Position numbers and translations under genes: made by a program
The notes under the pieces: generated by a model
Told to the model about the DNA's origin: nothing
The model's database searches: none
What the model saw: only the letters and a program-made list of their open reading frames with translations
In this document: positions 1-9,993 of the stretch, in pieces
Numbering within the stretch: the first letter of the stretch is position 1
Layout of the letters: each line of letters starts with the position of its first letter
Assembly (NCBI RefSeq): GCF_042767895.1
Contig: NC_091569.1
Coordinates: 11,376,923 to 11,386,922, forward strand
Source: Penaeus vannamei
Taxonomy: Eukaryota; Arthropoda; Malacostraca; Decapoda; Penaeidae
DNA: 10,000 bases
Reading direction: 5' to 3'

Positions 1-62
1 GAGAGCTGTGGTCATTATAGTACCAGAGAGAGTAAAGATTATAATAGTAATAATTATTTTAA

Positions 63-154
63 GTATGAATGGCTTTAATGTTAAGATTAAGAACCACTAT
101 GTATGAATAGTTTTAGTGTTAAAATTAATAGCTACTATGTGTGAATAAGATTAG
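63..154. repeat. 38-bp AT-rich tandem repeat, about 2.4 copies
   Basis: Units at 63-100 and 101-138 are each 38 bp and match at 31 of 38 positions by hand alignment. Both begin GTATGAAT and end ACTAT. A third unit starts at 139 with GTGTGAAT and keeps resemblance for about 16 bp before diverging. The copies differ mainly by transitions, which suggests an old duplication. No function can be inferred. Confidence 0.75.
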
Positions 155-220
155 TAGCCATTAATCGGAGTAAATAAGTCAAATGGAATATAAAGCATAA
201 ATGCGGTGAATCACTAAACA

Positions 221-246
221 GAAAGAAAGAAAGAAAGAAAAAAAAG
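221..246. repeat. (GAAA)5 microsatellite with A tail
   Basis: Five perfect GAAA units occupy 221-240 and run into a stretch of A ending at 246. It is short compared with the other satellites in the window. Confidence 0.9.
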
Positions 247-815
247 CATAAGGGCACTGCAACTGGTTCTCTGAATTTTGGACTAAAATGAAGCAAGCGA
301 GAATTCCATGCCGGCAAATGAAGCAAGAAAAGCTAACGCTGTATAGAGGACTTGATTTGAAACAGCAGGCCTGAAGGCTTTTGCAAGACGTCTGTTGCAC
401 ACATGAACGATGCAGTTTCAGATTTTTTCTCCAGGAAAGAAGGGGGAATGTAACTCAAGAGAGAGACAGACAGGAGTAAAAGGGACGGCTAATATAAACG
501 AGTAGAACTGACGTGATCACTTATACAGCGAGGGGATTGGTCTAATGAGCAAGACTTCCTCCTTTAGAGAAATGAAGAGGGACATTGCGTAGTGTATAAC
601 AGGAAAAAATATTTCAATAGCTTCTCATGACTTTACACCAAAGATCGAAGGTTCCGCGTCAGATGCCACCAAGCAGAGGCGTATAGTCAATGCTTTTGAG
701 ATGACTTTGGGATTCAGTGGCTGCGCAAGACGAACGCTTTGATACCGGAACCAATTTTATCTTCTAATCTTCCGCGTTGCTACACAAAGGTAATTCTGCT
801 CGTCTGTGTGGTATA

Positions 816-853
816 TGGATGTACAGTTGCGGACATTTTCAACTGGTACACCA
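816..853. other. Imperfect hairpin, 13 bp stem
   Basis: The left arm at 816-829 pairs with the right arm at 840-853 around a 10-nt loop. The inner stem is AGTTG with CAACT, the middle stem is TGTAC with GTACA, and the outer stem is TGG with CCA. One unpaired base lies on each side. It could be transcribed structure, a decayed inverted repeat, or chance. Confidence 0.35.
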
Positions 854-1252
854 CGAGTCTGGAGGTGACAATTTTTATCTGGCTATACATGTGCAATATG
901 TAGTATTCCGTGAGGGAGAGACGTAGGTCTGTAACGATGCCTGTGATTGGCTGAAATTATTTTATAATTATCTACAACAGGAAGGAAATCTGACAAAGGA
1001 AATTGTATCAGAATGTCATAACCATTCAAATAACAAAATTTAAGATTATGCCTAACCAATGCTTACCACCTACAGTGTAATGGATGAAACAATAAACGTG
1101 CTTATATTTTCAGTAAGTAAAGCTATTCGTGATGTGTAGATAACTATATGTTTAGATTGTAAAAGTCAACCATAGAACTTAAGAAAGGCAAAAACTGATA
1201 GTTAATAGTGAAAAAAATAAATGTTTCCGTTTTTTCCGGCCTCAAAGTTTGT

Positions 1253-1268
1253 TCTCTCTCTCTCTCTA

Positions 1269-1351
<83 letters not shown>

Positions 1352-1362
1352 GTATATATGTA

Positions 1363-1418
<56 letters not shown>

Positions 1419-1500
1419 TGGTTAAATATGTGTATATATGAATATATTTTTTATATATTTACATTCACATCTATATACATATACATACACACATATAATC
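1253..1500. repeat. Compound (CT)(CA)(TA) microsatellite
   Basis: A short (TC) run at 1253-1267 leads through ATC into a perfect CA run at 1270-1311 of about 20 units. This passes directly into TA at 1312-1345, a TGTATA-type interruption, and a second perfect TA run at 1365-1415. Up to 1500 the sequence stays a degenerate TATG/TACA mixture. Long open frames across this block encode His-Thr then Tyr-Ile repeats and are artefacts. The order of repeat types resembles the block at 6452-6808. Confidence 0.95.
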
Positions 1501-1905
1501 TAGCTGCAAGTGCAATTTCATTGATGATTTTACTGCTCATTTCGAGGCTCCGAAATGCTCTGCTTTTCAGACCTCAGGTCGGCTCTGCTAGGTTTCCACT
1601 ATTCAGTTTGTTGATTTTTTATATTTGAGTCCAAATAATCATTTCGAGCGAAATACAGATATATATGTTTGGATTTGTTAGGCATAACATTTATTACATA
1701 TTCCGTAAGACAAAAAACAAAAACAAAAAAAAACATACATTTTGATTCTCCTAAATTCAGTTTCGAGGAGTTTCTGTTGCAATAATCTCCTCCCCTTTTC
1801 TTAAATACTAAACCAGTCTTTTAAGCCATAATTGCTTGTTAAGTAATCTTCAGTGACACTTATCTGGTTGTTTAGGACGTTCCTTCTCTGTATATATCAT
1901 GCACT
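1501..1905. other. Unique sequence with two small palindromes, no gene seen
   Basis: This stretch of about 400 bp has no supportable gene. It contains two perfect short inverted repeats built on ATTTCG/CGAAAT, at 1538-1557 (7-bp arms, 6-nt spacer) and 1641-1654 (6-bp arms, 2-nt spacer). An A-rich run interrupted by C lies near 1711-1733. Nothing else is recognised. Confidence 0.55.
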
Positions 1906-2015
1906 AGAAGAGAAGAGAAGAGAAGAGAAGAGAAGAGAAGAGAAGAGAAGAGAAGAGAAGAGAAGAGAAGAGAAGAGAAGAGAAGAGAAGAGAAGAGAAG
2001 AGAAGAGAAGAGAAG
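1906..2015. repeat. Perfect (AGAAG)22 pentanucleotide array
   Basis: Twenty-two uninterrupted AGAAG units span exactly 110 bp. The left boundary with unique sequence (GCACT) is abrupt, while the right side grades into impure purine repeats. The strand is all purine from 1906 to 2042. Because (AGAAG)n is mirror-symmetric, it can in principle form intramolecular triplex (H-DNA) under supercoiling. Open frames here give poly-(Arg-Glu-Glu-Lys) or its antisense poly-(Ser-Leu) and are not genes. Confidence 0.97.
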
Positions 2016-2254
2016 AGAGAAAGAGAAAGAGAGAGAGAGAGATAAGAGAAGAGAAGAGAAGAGAGAGAGAGAGAAGAGAGAAGAGAGAGAGCGTGTGTGT
2101 GTGAGAGAGAGAGAGAGAATGAGAAAGAGAAAGAAAGAGAAGAGAAGAGAAGAGAGAGAGCGTGAGAGAGAAGAGAAGAGAAAAGAAGAGAGAAAGAGCG
2201 TGAGAGAGAGAGATAGAGGATGAGAGAGAGAGAGAGAGTAATAGTGAGACAGAG
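2016..2254. repeat. Degenerate GA/AAGAG purine satellite
   Basis: This is the rightward continuation of the AGAAG array. It mixes GA dinucleotides, GAAA and AGAAG-like pieces, a short GT insert at 2092-2102, and isolated T or C substitutions such as GCGTGAGAG at 2160-2168 and 2198-2206. Purity falls toward 2254. It is likely the older, mutated end of the same array. Confidence 0.85.
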
Positions 2255-2846
<592 letters not shown>

Positions 2847-3385
2847 TTTTCGCCTCCCCAGTACATACCGTTTCTTCATCATTGCCTCTTATAACGTTCC
2901 AAATAACGGAAACTAACGAAAACCAAAAGCTGGAACGCAAAATTTTGAATATTTTCCAAAAAGGAATGTATTTGAATAATCCGAATTTTTCGCCATTATT
3001 ATTTTCTCCATTTGTGATCTTTCTCCCTATCAATCTTTAACAAAAGGGAAATTCGAAATTATTGCTCCATTTCTCTCTATTCTTCGTCCTCTCATTTATT
3101 TCCATACTTTCCATTAGTTCTTCCACCCTCTTCACACTCTTTGGAATAGGAAACGAAAGGATAAGTATTTATGAATGTGAAGTCTCGGCAATAATTCGGT
3201 TTTATAAATAATTCGATTAACACACTTTTCTTCTTTTTTCATGAAATAACAAAACTTCAGGAAAGAAAATTGTCTTTCTATGATGATCATTTCTTTCTTT
3301 CATTCCTCTTTCATTAATTGTCATTCATATGTATAATTTTGATATAAAAAATATTCGGGTTTGAGTTCTTTCTCTCTCGTTCTCA
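2847..3385. other. Unique AT-rich sequence, no gene seen
   Basis: About 540 bp of AT-rich sequence contain many short T-rich and TTTC-rich patches and no supportable gene. An open frame that enters from the CA tract and continues to 3040 has no start of its own, and its non-repeat part matches nothing I recognise. Confidence 0.55.
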
Positions 3386-3468
3386 TTCTCTTTCTCTTTC
3401 TTTTTCCCCTTCTCCTTCTTCTCCTTCTCCTTCTTCTCCCTCTCTCTCTCTCTCTCTCTTCCTCCCTT
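3386..3468. repeat. 83-bp uninterrupted polypyrimidine tract
   Basis: There is no purine on this strand from 3386 to 3468. Inside it, a 15-mer (CTTCTCCTTCTTCTC) is repeated exactly in tandem at 3409-3423 and 3424-3438, followed by a pure (CT) run up to about 3459. It is low-complexity DNA with triplex potential. It could serve as a polypyrimidine tract before a splice acceptor, but no exon follows because a GT satellite comes next. Confidence 0.85.
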
Positions 3469-3498
3469 ATAAAAATACTATAGCAGAAATAAACATAT

Positions 3499-3522
3499 GT
3501 GTGTGTGTGTGTTTGAGTGTGG

Positions 3523-3616
<94 letters not shown>

Positions 3617-3665
3617 TCTTTGAGTGCCTCTGTGTGTGTGTGTGTTTAATCTTTGAGTGCTTCTG
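3499..3665. repeat. (GT)45 microsatellite with duplicated 17-bp edge
   Basis: A short GT run at 3499-3512 and a TTGAGTGTGGGA interruption precede a perfect GT run at 3525-3615 (91 bp). The right edge carries ATCTTTGAGTGCCTCTG at 3616-3632 and a copy with one mismatch at 3649-3665, separated by another short GT run. The two copies are offset by 33 bp, so a unit of flank plus GT seems to have been duplicated. Confidence 0.93.
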
Positions 3666-3698
3666 GATTTGCAAAACTTGTAGCGGGACTTAAGAGCT

Positions 3699-3830
3699 GG
3701 CGAAGTTCAGGAGCAAAGGGAAAACTTGCCAAGACAGAAACAATTTCTCGAGGAATTTGAACTCACACTCTCTGTCTGAAATTTCTAACCATGAAAATGT
3801 ATAAAGGTCAGGTTATGCTAAGGCTGAAAA
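3699..3830 (-). mobile_element. Degenerate SINE-like dispersed repeat, copy 1
   Basis: By hand alignment this segment resembles 7357-7478 on the same strand. The central 46 bp (about 3733-3780) agree at about 35 positions, allowing a 2-base gap, and both copies share GGCGA at the left and AGGCTGAAAA at the right with nearly equal spacing. On the minus strand it contains GAGTTCAAATTCC, close to a tRNA B box, preceded by TAGCATAACCT, which fits the A-box consensus at 10 of 11 positions. That order and spacing suggest a decayed tRNA-derived SINE. No tail or target-site duplication is clear, so the orientation is inferred. Confidence 0.45.
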
Positions 3831-4212
3831 CCAGATATAATATTAAAAGTGCTTCCCCAGAAAAAATAAATAAATATATAAGCATATACCATGGCGTGAA
3901 ACACAAATCCTTTACGTTCACCGATATTTCTCTTTAAGTTTCAAATTCGTTTGTTATACTTTCGTCCATAATTTCAGTTTGCTTTCCCCCGCGATATATA
4001 TCTTTTTATCTATTTGTTCATCTTCCCGTTCTTTCTCATCTCCCTTTTATCAGACCTCTTGCAGACGAATCAGCTACGGACCAGCGATTCATCAATGCCA
4101 GTTTCATTAAGCCTTCGACGGGATCTCAATGGTCTTGGCTTATATTCCAAAATCTGTCTGATCGTTGTGCAGTTTTATGAAAAGCTTCCCTTTTGCTCTC
4201 TGTGAAATGGTT

Positions 4213-4254
4213 TCCCTTCGGTGACATGACGTTGCGTTTTAGGTGCCGAAGGGA
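4213..4254. other. Inverted repeat, perfect 9-bp arms
   Basis: TCCCTTCGG at 4213-4221 is the exact reverse complement of CCGAAGGGA at 4246-4254, with a 24-nt spacer. A similar TGCCGAAGGG string recurs at 4682-4691, which hints at a small dispersed motif, but the flanks do not extend the match. Chance is possible. Confidence 0.4.
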
Positions 4255-4318
4255 GACTTTCCAAATGCAGGGATAGTAAATATAAAACATTTTTCTTTCC
4301 TTTTTCATTTCTCGTTTG

Positions 4319-4345
4319 ACACACACACACACAGAAACAAACAAA

Positions 4346-4415
<70 letters not shown>

Positions 4416-4419
4416 CAAA

Positions 4420-4469
<50 letters not shown>

Positions 4470-4523
4470 CAAACAAACAGACACACACAGAGAAACAAAC
4501 AAATACACACACACACACACACA
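4319..4523. repeat. (CA)n array punctuated by AGAAACAAAC blocks
   Basis: Runs of perfect CA (for example 4351-4379, 4381-4410 and 4425-4464) are interrupted by four near-identical blocks of AGAAACAAACAAAC type starting at 4333, 4411, 4465 and 4491. Start-to-start distances are 78, 54 and 26 bp. This is a higher-order structure in which an interrupted CA unit has itself been copied, with the CA part varying in length. Open frames through it (His-Thr with Asn-Lys, or Cys-Val) are artefacts. Confidence 0.92.
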
Positions 4524-4727
4524 GTCAGTTCAGCCTGTAGCTGTTCTGTGCCTGACGCATCTGCTCCCCAAGCCCGAAAAATTTGTATTATATTTAGCCT
4601 ATTGATGCCAAGTTCAGAAAGCATTCCCAAGACATTTTTTACCTTGTGTCCCGGATGCTAAGTTTTATCATTGCATATGAATGCCGAAGGGGAGATGCAG
4701 AAATGCGTCGACATTCAGATTGTTGTA
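4524..4727. other. Short unique spacer, nothing recognised
   Basis: About 200 bp of ordinary sequence separate the interrupted CA array from the GA block. I see only the TGCCGAAGGG motif at 4682-4691 shared with 4244-4253. Confidence 0.5.
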
Positions 4728-5239
<512 letters not shown>

Positions 5240-6444
5240 ACTGATGTCCATTTCTGCCTTAAATTTAGATTTGAGATTCTCGACGCCAACGCTCCACATA
5301 TATTTCCCCTTGACAAAACTGCCTCCGTCCGATAAAGTTTACTCTCAACTTCAGATATTTACTTCACAAATACGTATACAAAGCAAGGCTGTATTGCTGT
5401 TTGAAGTTAGCTACACTTACATAAATTATGTACACCTGCCATAGATAACATAGAAACGAGCCAAGGGGTCTATTTCCTTAATAATGAGACGAAATAAGCA
5501 GTTATGTATGTCCGAAGTTAGTCAAAACTCAGAATGTATTTTCTGTAGATGATAATTACTCTCGACATTGTATTCTTCATTGTATTTATATGTATTTTCC
5601 CATCTTTTTCTATCAAAGCTTTAAGATAACTTTATAATACTGTTTTCTCAGAAAATTATATTTCTTAATGAAAAGATTACCTTTTCTATCAGCTTGTCTA
5701 CCGGTACTAAACAATAAACAAAGAAAAATAGACAGAGACAGAAAAATAAATCAATTGTGAAAAAAATCATCGTTAACAAGAAAAAAGAGAAAAACATTTA
5801 AAAAGGTCTTATCTATAGATTAGTATGTCAATAGAATTGGAAAAAAAACTCATGGAAAGTCCCAAATTTCCGGTCGTAGGAAACGCCATTTTAAAAGATC
5901 TGCCATTTCCTCTGCCATTTCGACTGTTGACTCTGGTATCGCTAGATATTGCACATTTCTACTCCTGCTTTGTAATAGGAGCGGAAGTACACGATCGTCA
6001 CTTTCCCATGAATTAAACAGATTAAGATAAAGATTAAAGATTTAGTTTTAATTCCATTTGTTACAATGGATATTCTTTGCTGTGACATACTGTCTGTATT
6101 ATTTTGCCCAAATCTCCCCCCTGTGTGCAAGGAGTGGCCGGGGTTACCACTCACTGGCCGGGCGTGGGATTGAACGCAGGTCCGCAGGATTGCTAGACCA
6201 GCACCTTACCGCTGCGCCAGCACAGCACAACAATTATCTATATGGAGCGCTGTTTGAATTCTGAGAAAAAAAAATCATGTCACGATTGAATATATTTGAG
6301 TTAGGGGACGGATCTAACAGATAAATTGTGCATGAGGACGAAATCACATTTTAGGTTTTAAAAAGTCAGTTCTGGCTATGAATTTCCTGTTGGCCAGAAA
6401 GCGTTTCTCTCTCTCATTTTCCCCTGGCTCTCTGTGTCTCTATC

Positions 6445-6451
<7 letters not shown>
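5240..6451. other. Unique AT-rich sequence with one SINE, no gene seen
   Basis: About 1.2 kb of mostly single-copy DNA is interrupted by the tRNA-derived SINE near 6155-6222. The open frame at 5825-6016 (63 codons) starts with ATG and ends in TAA, but it matches no family I know. Its middle covers a local duplication, TCTGCCATTTC at 5899-5909 and 5911-5921. Other small frames here read through the SINE. None is supported as a gene. Confidence 0.55.
6155..6222 (-). mobile_element. tRNA-derived SINE head, minus strand
   Basis: Read on the minus strand, TGGCGCAGCGG (plus-strand 6209-6219) fits the polymerase III A-box consensus fully. GTTCAATCC (6167-6175) fits the B box, and the 33-nt spacing between them is tRNA-like. 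A cloverleaf does not hold: by hand the acceptor and T stems have several mismatches and no anticodon arm can be assigned. It is therefore a SINE head or tRNA pseudogene rather than a working tRNA. The GC-rich tail side continues to about 6131 with a repeated GGCCGGG motif. I found no clear poly-A tail or target-site duplication, so the outer limits are uncertain. It resembles SINEs of marine invertebrates, but I cannot name the family. Confidence 0.8.
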
Positions 6452-6514
<63 letters not shown>

Positions 6515-6556
6515 ATATATACATATATATATATATCTATATATATATATGAACAT

Positions 6557-6617
<61 letters not shown>

Positions 6618-6634
6618 TATATATAAATATGTAT

Positions 6635-6671
<37 letters not shown>

Positions 6672-6695
6672 GATATATATATATATATATAAACA

Positions 6696-6777
<82 letters not shown>

Positions 6778-6808
6778 CATATATATACACGCATTTATAT
6801 ATGTGTGT
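6452..6808. repeat. Compound (TC)(TA)(CA)(TA) microsatellite
   Basis: A perfect TC run at 6452-6512 is followed by TA-rich DNA with a perfect TA run at 6560-6612. A region of TA broken by single A, G or C bases continues to about 6690, then a perfect AC run at 6699-6765, then TA again and a TG-type decay to about 6808. Neighbouring repeat types share one base of the dinucleotide, so each junction could arise by a single-base change followed by slippage. Tyr-Ile, Ser-Leu and Cys-Val open frames here are artefacts. Confidence 0.96.
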
Positions 6809-7500
6809 CCTTCCTTTTCGTCAGTTTTTTTTTCTCTATTCCCTTTCAGAGTGTATTAGCCCCTACGGAGGCAGCAAACTGCAGATGAGTTATGTAAACA
6901 AGCGTTCAGGGGAAGTTCTTCCGTCGGTGGTATATTACTTGGTTTGGAACGAATATCAGGGATTCTTTTGTCAACACATTTTAATTCAACAACCTTCAGT
7001 TAAATGAGAGGGTTTTCATTCTTCATTATGGCATGAATGTTGCAAAATCCGTGAAAGTTTGTACAGAAACATCAAAGGAATAGGATTTCTTACTACTGAA
7101 CCTTCTTTTTCAAACGTATTGTTGATGTAGACAGACCCGCCCACTCTGCTTTTGTAAATCTGAATCCAGTTCTTTACCGTCATATTACGCCAGATTATAT
7201 GTATTTATTCATCTCCCTTTACTATTATTATTTTCTTTTTTTCCCTATTTTTGTATAAACGCCCTGAATTCCACTTAATCTTACTATGACCCAGATTTCC
7301 AACATTGGCTACAGGTTTTCCACGCTCTCATAGCCGCTGTCTTGGTCAATTTCACAGGCGATCAGGTCACGGCAGAAGGCTCTTGGGAAAAGCAATTTAT
7401 TAAGGAATTTACTCACAACCTCATTCTGAATAGACGCGTTCAGTCGTGAGGAAAAGCATTGTTAGATGAGGCTGAAAAAGAGGCCGGGGGTTGGAAAATG
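6809..7500. other. Unique sequence with SINE-like copy, no gene seen
   Basis: About 690 bp of mainly single-copy sequence contain the second SINE-like copy at 7357-7478. The open frame reaching 7007 begins inside the flank of the TA satellite and is not recognised. No RNA gene or splice structure is visible. Confidence 0.55.
7357..7478 (-). mobile_element. Degenerate SINE-like dispersed repeat, copy 2
   Basis: This is the partner of 3699-3830. Shared landmarks in order are GGCGA at the left end, CAATTT then AGGAATTT, ACTCACA, a TTCTGAA/GTCTGAA string ending at 7430 (3780 in copy 1), and AGGCTGAAAA at the right. The last two landmarks are spaced 40 bp here and 42 bp there. The B-box-like region has lost two bases relative to copy 1 (AATTTACTC against AATTTGAACTC). 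It lies directly before the GA satellite at 7501. The orientation rests on copy 1. Confidence 0.45.
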
Positions 7501-7855
7501 GAAGAGGGAAGGAGAAAGAGAGAGATAGAGAGAGAGGGAATGGAAGAGAGAAGGAGAGAGAGAGAGAGAGGGGGGGGAGAGAGGGAGAGAGAGAGAGAGG
7601 TGAGTGAGTGAGTGAGAGAGAAAGATATAAATAAAGAAATAAAGAAATAGACAGAGACACAGAGAGGGAGAGAGAGAGAGTGAGGGTGAGTGAGTGAGTA
7701 AGAGAGAGAGAGAGAAAGAGATAACTAAAGAATTAAAGAGAGAGAGAGGGAGAAAGAGAAAGAGAGAGAGAGTGAGTGAGTGAGTGAGAGAGAAAGAGAT
7801 AAATAAAGAAATAGAGAAGGAAAGAGAGAGAGAGACATAAAGAGTGAGAGTGAGT
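7501..7855. repeat. GA-rich minisatellite with three composite units
   Basis: After a GA/GGGA lead-in with a G8 run at 7570-7577, three copies of a composite unit can be followed. Each has a GTGA run (7600-7614, 7686-7699 and 7772-7788), then AGAAAGA (starting 7619, 7713 and 7791), then ATAAATAAAGAAAT or a close variant, then pure GA. Start-to-start distances of the AGAAAGA element are 94 and 78 bp. The array ends in GAGTGAGAGTGAG at about 7854. This is a minisatellite grown out of a microsatellite; its open frames are artefacts. Confidence 0.88.
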
Positions 7856-8461
7856 TTACATGTTCCAAAGCTTCATTGTACCGACAGTTTCTGCTGGTAC
7901 ATTAGTTTAGTTTATGCGAGAGAAAATAACGATAATAGTTTCATATGAGGAGAATGAGAACCCAAGACAAATAGACAAAGAAAAGCAAATAAAAATTGAT
8001 TAAATAGCCTAACATTAGTGACCAAATGTATTTACCTCTACTAATGTTTAAATTACTCAAAAGACTTAGTGCATTTTTCTTCAATACCGAATATCAACAG
8101 TTTAACATCGTAATATAATCGTTTTTTTTCAGTGACTTCAATAAGCTGGTAAATAAATATCATTTTCTTTCCTTGTTCTTTGATAACTTTCAAAAGGCAG
8201 CCATATCGAGTCTTCAGATTTGCATCAACGTTGCCATTGCGTTTACAAAAACCTAGAGTTACTAAGAAAGAATTCAAGTCAATTTTTTTTTCTTTTCTTT
8301 TTTGATGATTGCAGAGATTGTCCCTAAAACCAATGTTTATCTTTGTAACATTAATAAGAACATTTCTAAGTGATACTTATGCAAAATGGTATTTTTAAAG
8401 TGTTCAGCAAGCTGGTTGAACTATTCATAATGCTATATGCAAGGTCACGGATATATTTTCT
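7856..8461. other. Unique AT-rich sequence, no gene seen
   Basis: About 600 bp are AT-rich, with T runs at 8123-8130 and 8283-8303. A minus-strand open frame at 8053-8277 (74 codons, ATG start) is Lys-rich as expected from base composition and shows no recognisable domain, signal peptide or membrane segment. I do not annotate it as a gene. Confidence 0.5.
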
Positions 8462-8489
8462 AAAAAAAAAAAAATCTTTATCATTTATT

Positions 8490-8522
<33 letters not shown>

Positions 8523-8558
8523 TATTATTATTATTATTATTTTTTTTTTTGAGGGGGG
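8462..8558. repeat. A13, (ATTT)n, (TTA)n, T11, G6 low-complexity block
   Basis: An A13 run at 8462-8474 is followed by about four ATTT units at 8483-8499, a (TTA)n run at about 8498-8539 broken once near 8521, a T11 run at 8540-8550, and GAGGGGGG. The A13 and T11 runs are complementary and could pair across the TTA core. On the minus strand it could be read as an A-rich retroposon tail, but no element body is recognised next to it. Confidence 0.85.
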
Positions 8559-9102
<544 letters not shown>

Positions 9103-9204
9103 ACGCGAATCAATAAAATATAAGTACAGAATAACTTTGATTTTTTCTTCACTCGAACACGTTCGAAATATGTTTACATGATTCGACAAGATATACATGA
9201 AACA

Positions 9205-9219
9205 TTTTTTTTTTTTTTT
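9205..9219. repeat. T15 homopolymer
   Basis: Fifteen T bases in a row lie between unique flanks. On the minus strand this could be a short retroposon A tail, but the sequence on its 5' side (right of 9220 on the + strand) shows no recognisable element. Confidence 0.9.
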
Positions 9220-9256
9220 GCCCAGTTTGTACACTCGCTGGCAGACCGACAGACGG

Positions 9257-9273
9257 ACACACACACACACACA

Positions 9274-9355
<82 letters not shown>
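9257..9355. repeat. Compound (AC)9(AG)39 microsatellite
   Basis: An AC run at 9257-9275 passes through AAAG into a perfect AG run at 9277-9355 (79 bp). The two repeats keep the same A phase, as expected if one arose from the other by a C-to-G or similar change and slippage. A short CAGAC/GACAGAC lead-in precedes it. Confidence 0.96.

Positions 9356-9993
<638 letters not shown>

Larger units (their letters stand above)
155..1252. other. Unique intergenic or intronic sequence, no gene seen
   Basis: This is about 1.1 kb of mostly single-copy, AT-rich DNA apart from the GAAA run at 221-246 and a hairpin at 816-853. Stop codons are frequent in all frames. The short minus-strand open frames at 135-400 are rich in Phe, Ser and Cys, read through the AAAG-type run, and match no domain I recognise. 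I see no tRNA, no clear promoter and no credible splice-site pair. It could be intron or intergenic DNA; the sequence does not decide. Confidence 0.6.
3666..4318. other. Unique sequence with SINE-like repeat and hairpin, no gene seen
   Basis: This 650-bp stretch holds the SINE-like copy at 3699-3830 and a 9-bp inverted repeat at 4213-4221 / 4246-4254 (TCCCTTCGG with CCGAAGGGA, 24-nt spacer). A pyrimidine-rich run ending in CAG at 4053 is followed by an open frame to a stop at 4178-4180; I do not consider it a proven exon. No complete gene is visible. Confidence 0.5.

Noticed and set aside
4055..4177. Possible exon: pyrimidine-rich run and CAG at 4053, then an open frame containing FINASFI, reminiscent of a protein tyrosine phosphatase motif (YINASFI).
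   Set aside because: The likeness covers only about seven residues, the following residues do not continue the phosphatase pattern, a stop comes at 4178-4180, and no neighbouring exon is visible. Chance is the simpler explanation.
5825..6016. 63-codon plus-strand open frame with ATG and TAA.
   Set aside because: Short, unrecognised, and partly made of a local 12-bp period duplication.
6155..6222. Functional tRNA gene on the minus strand.
   Set aside because: A and B boxes are present, but acceptor and T stems are mismatched and no anticodon arm can be drawn.
8053..8277. 74-codon minus-strand open frame in unique sequence.
   Set aside because: Lys- and Ile-rich as expected from AT-rich DNA; no family resemblance or supporting signals.
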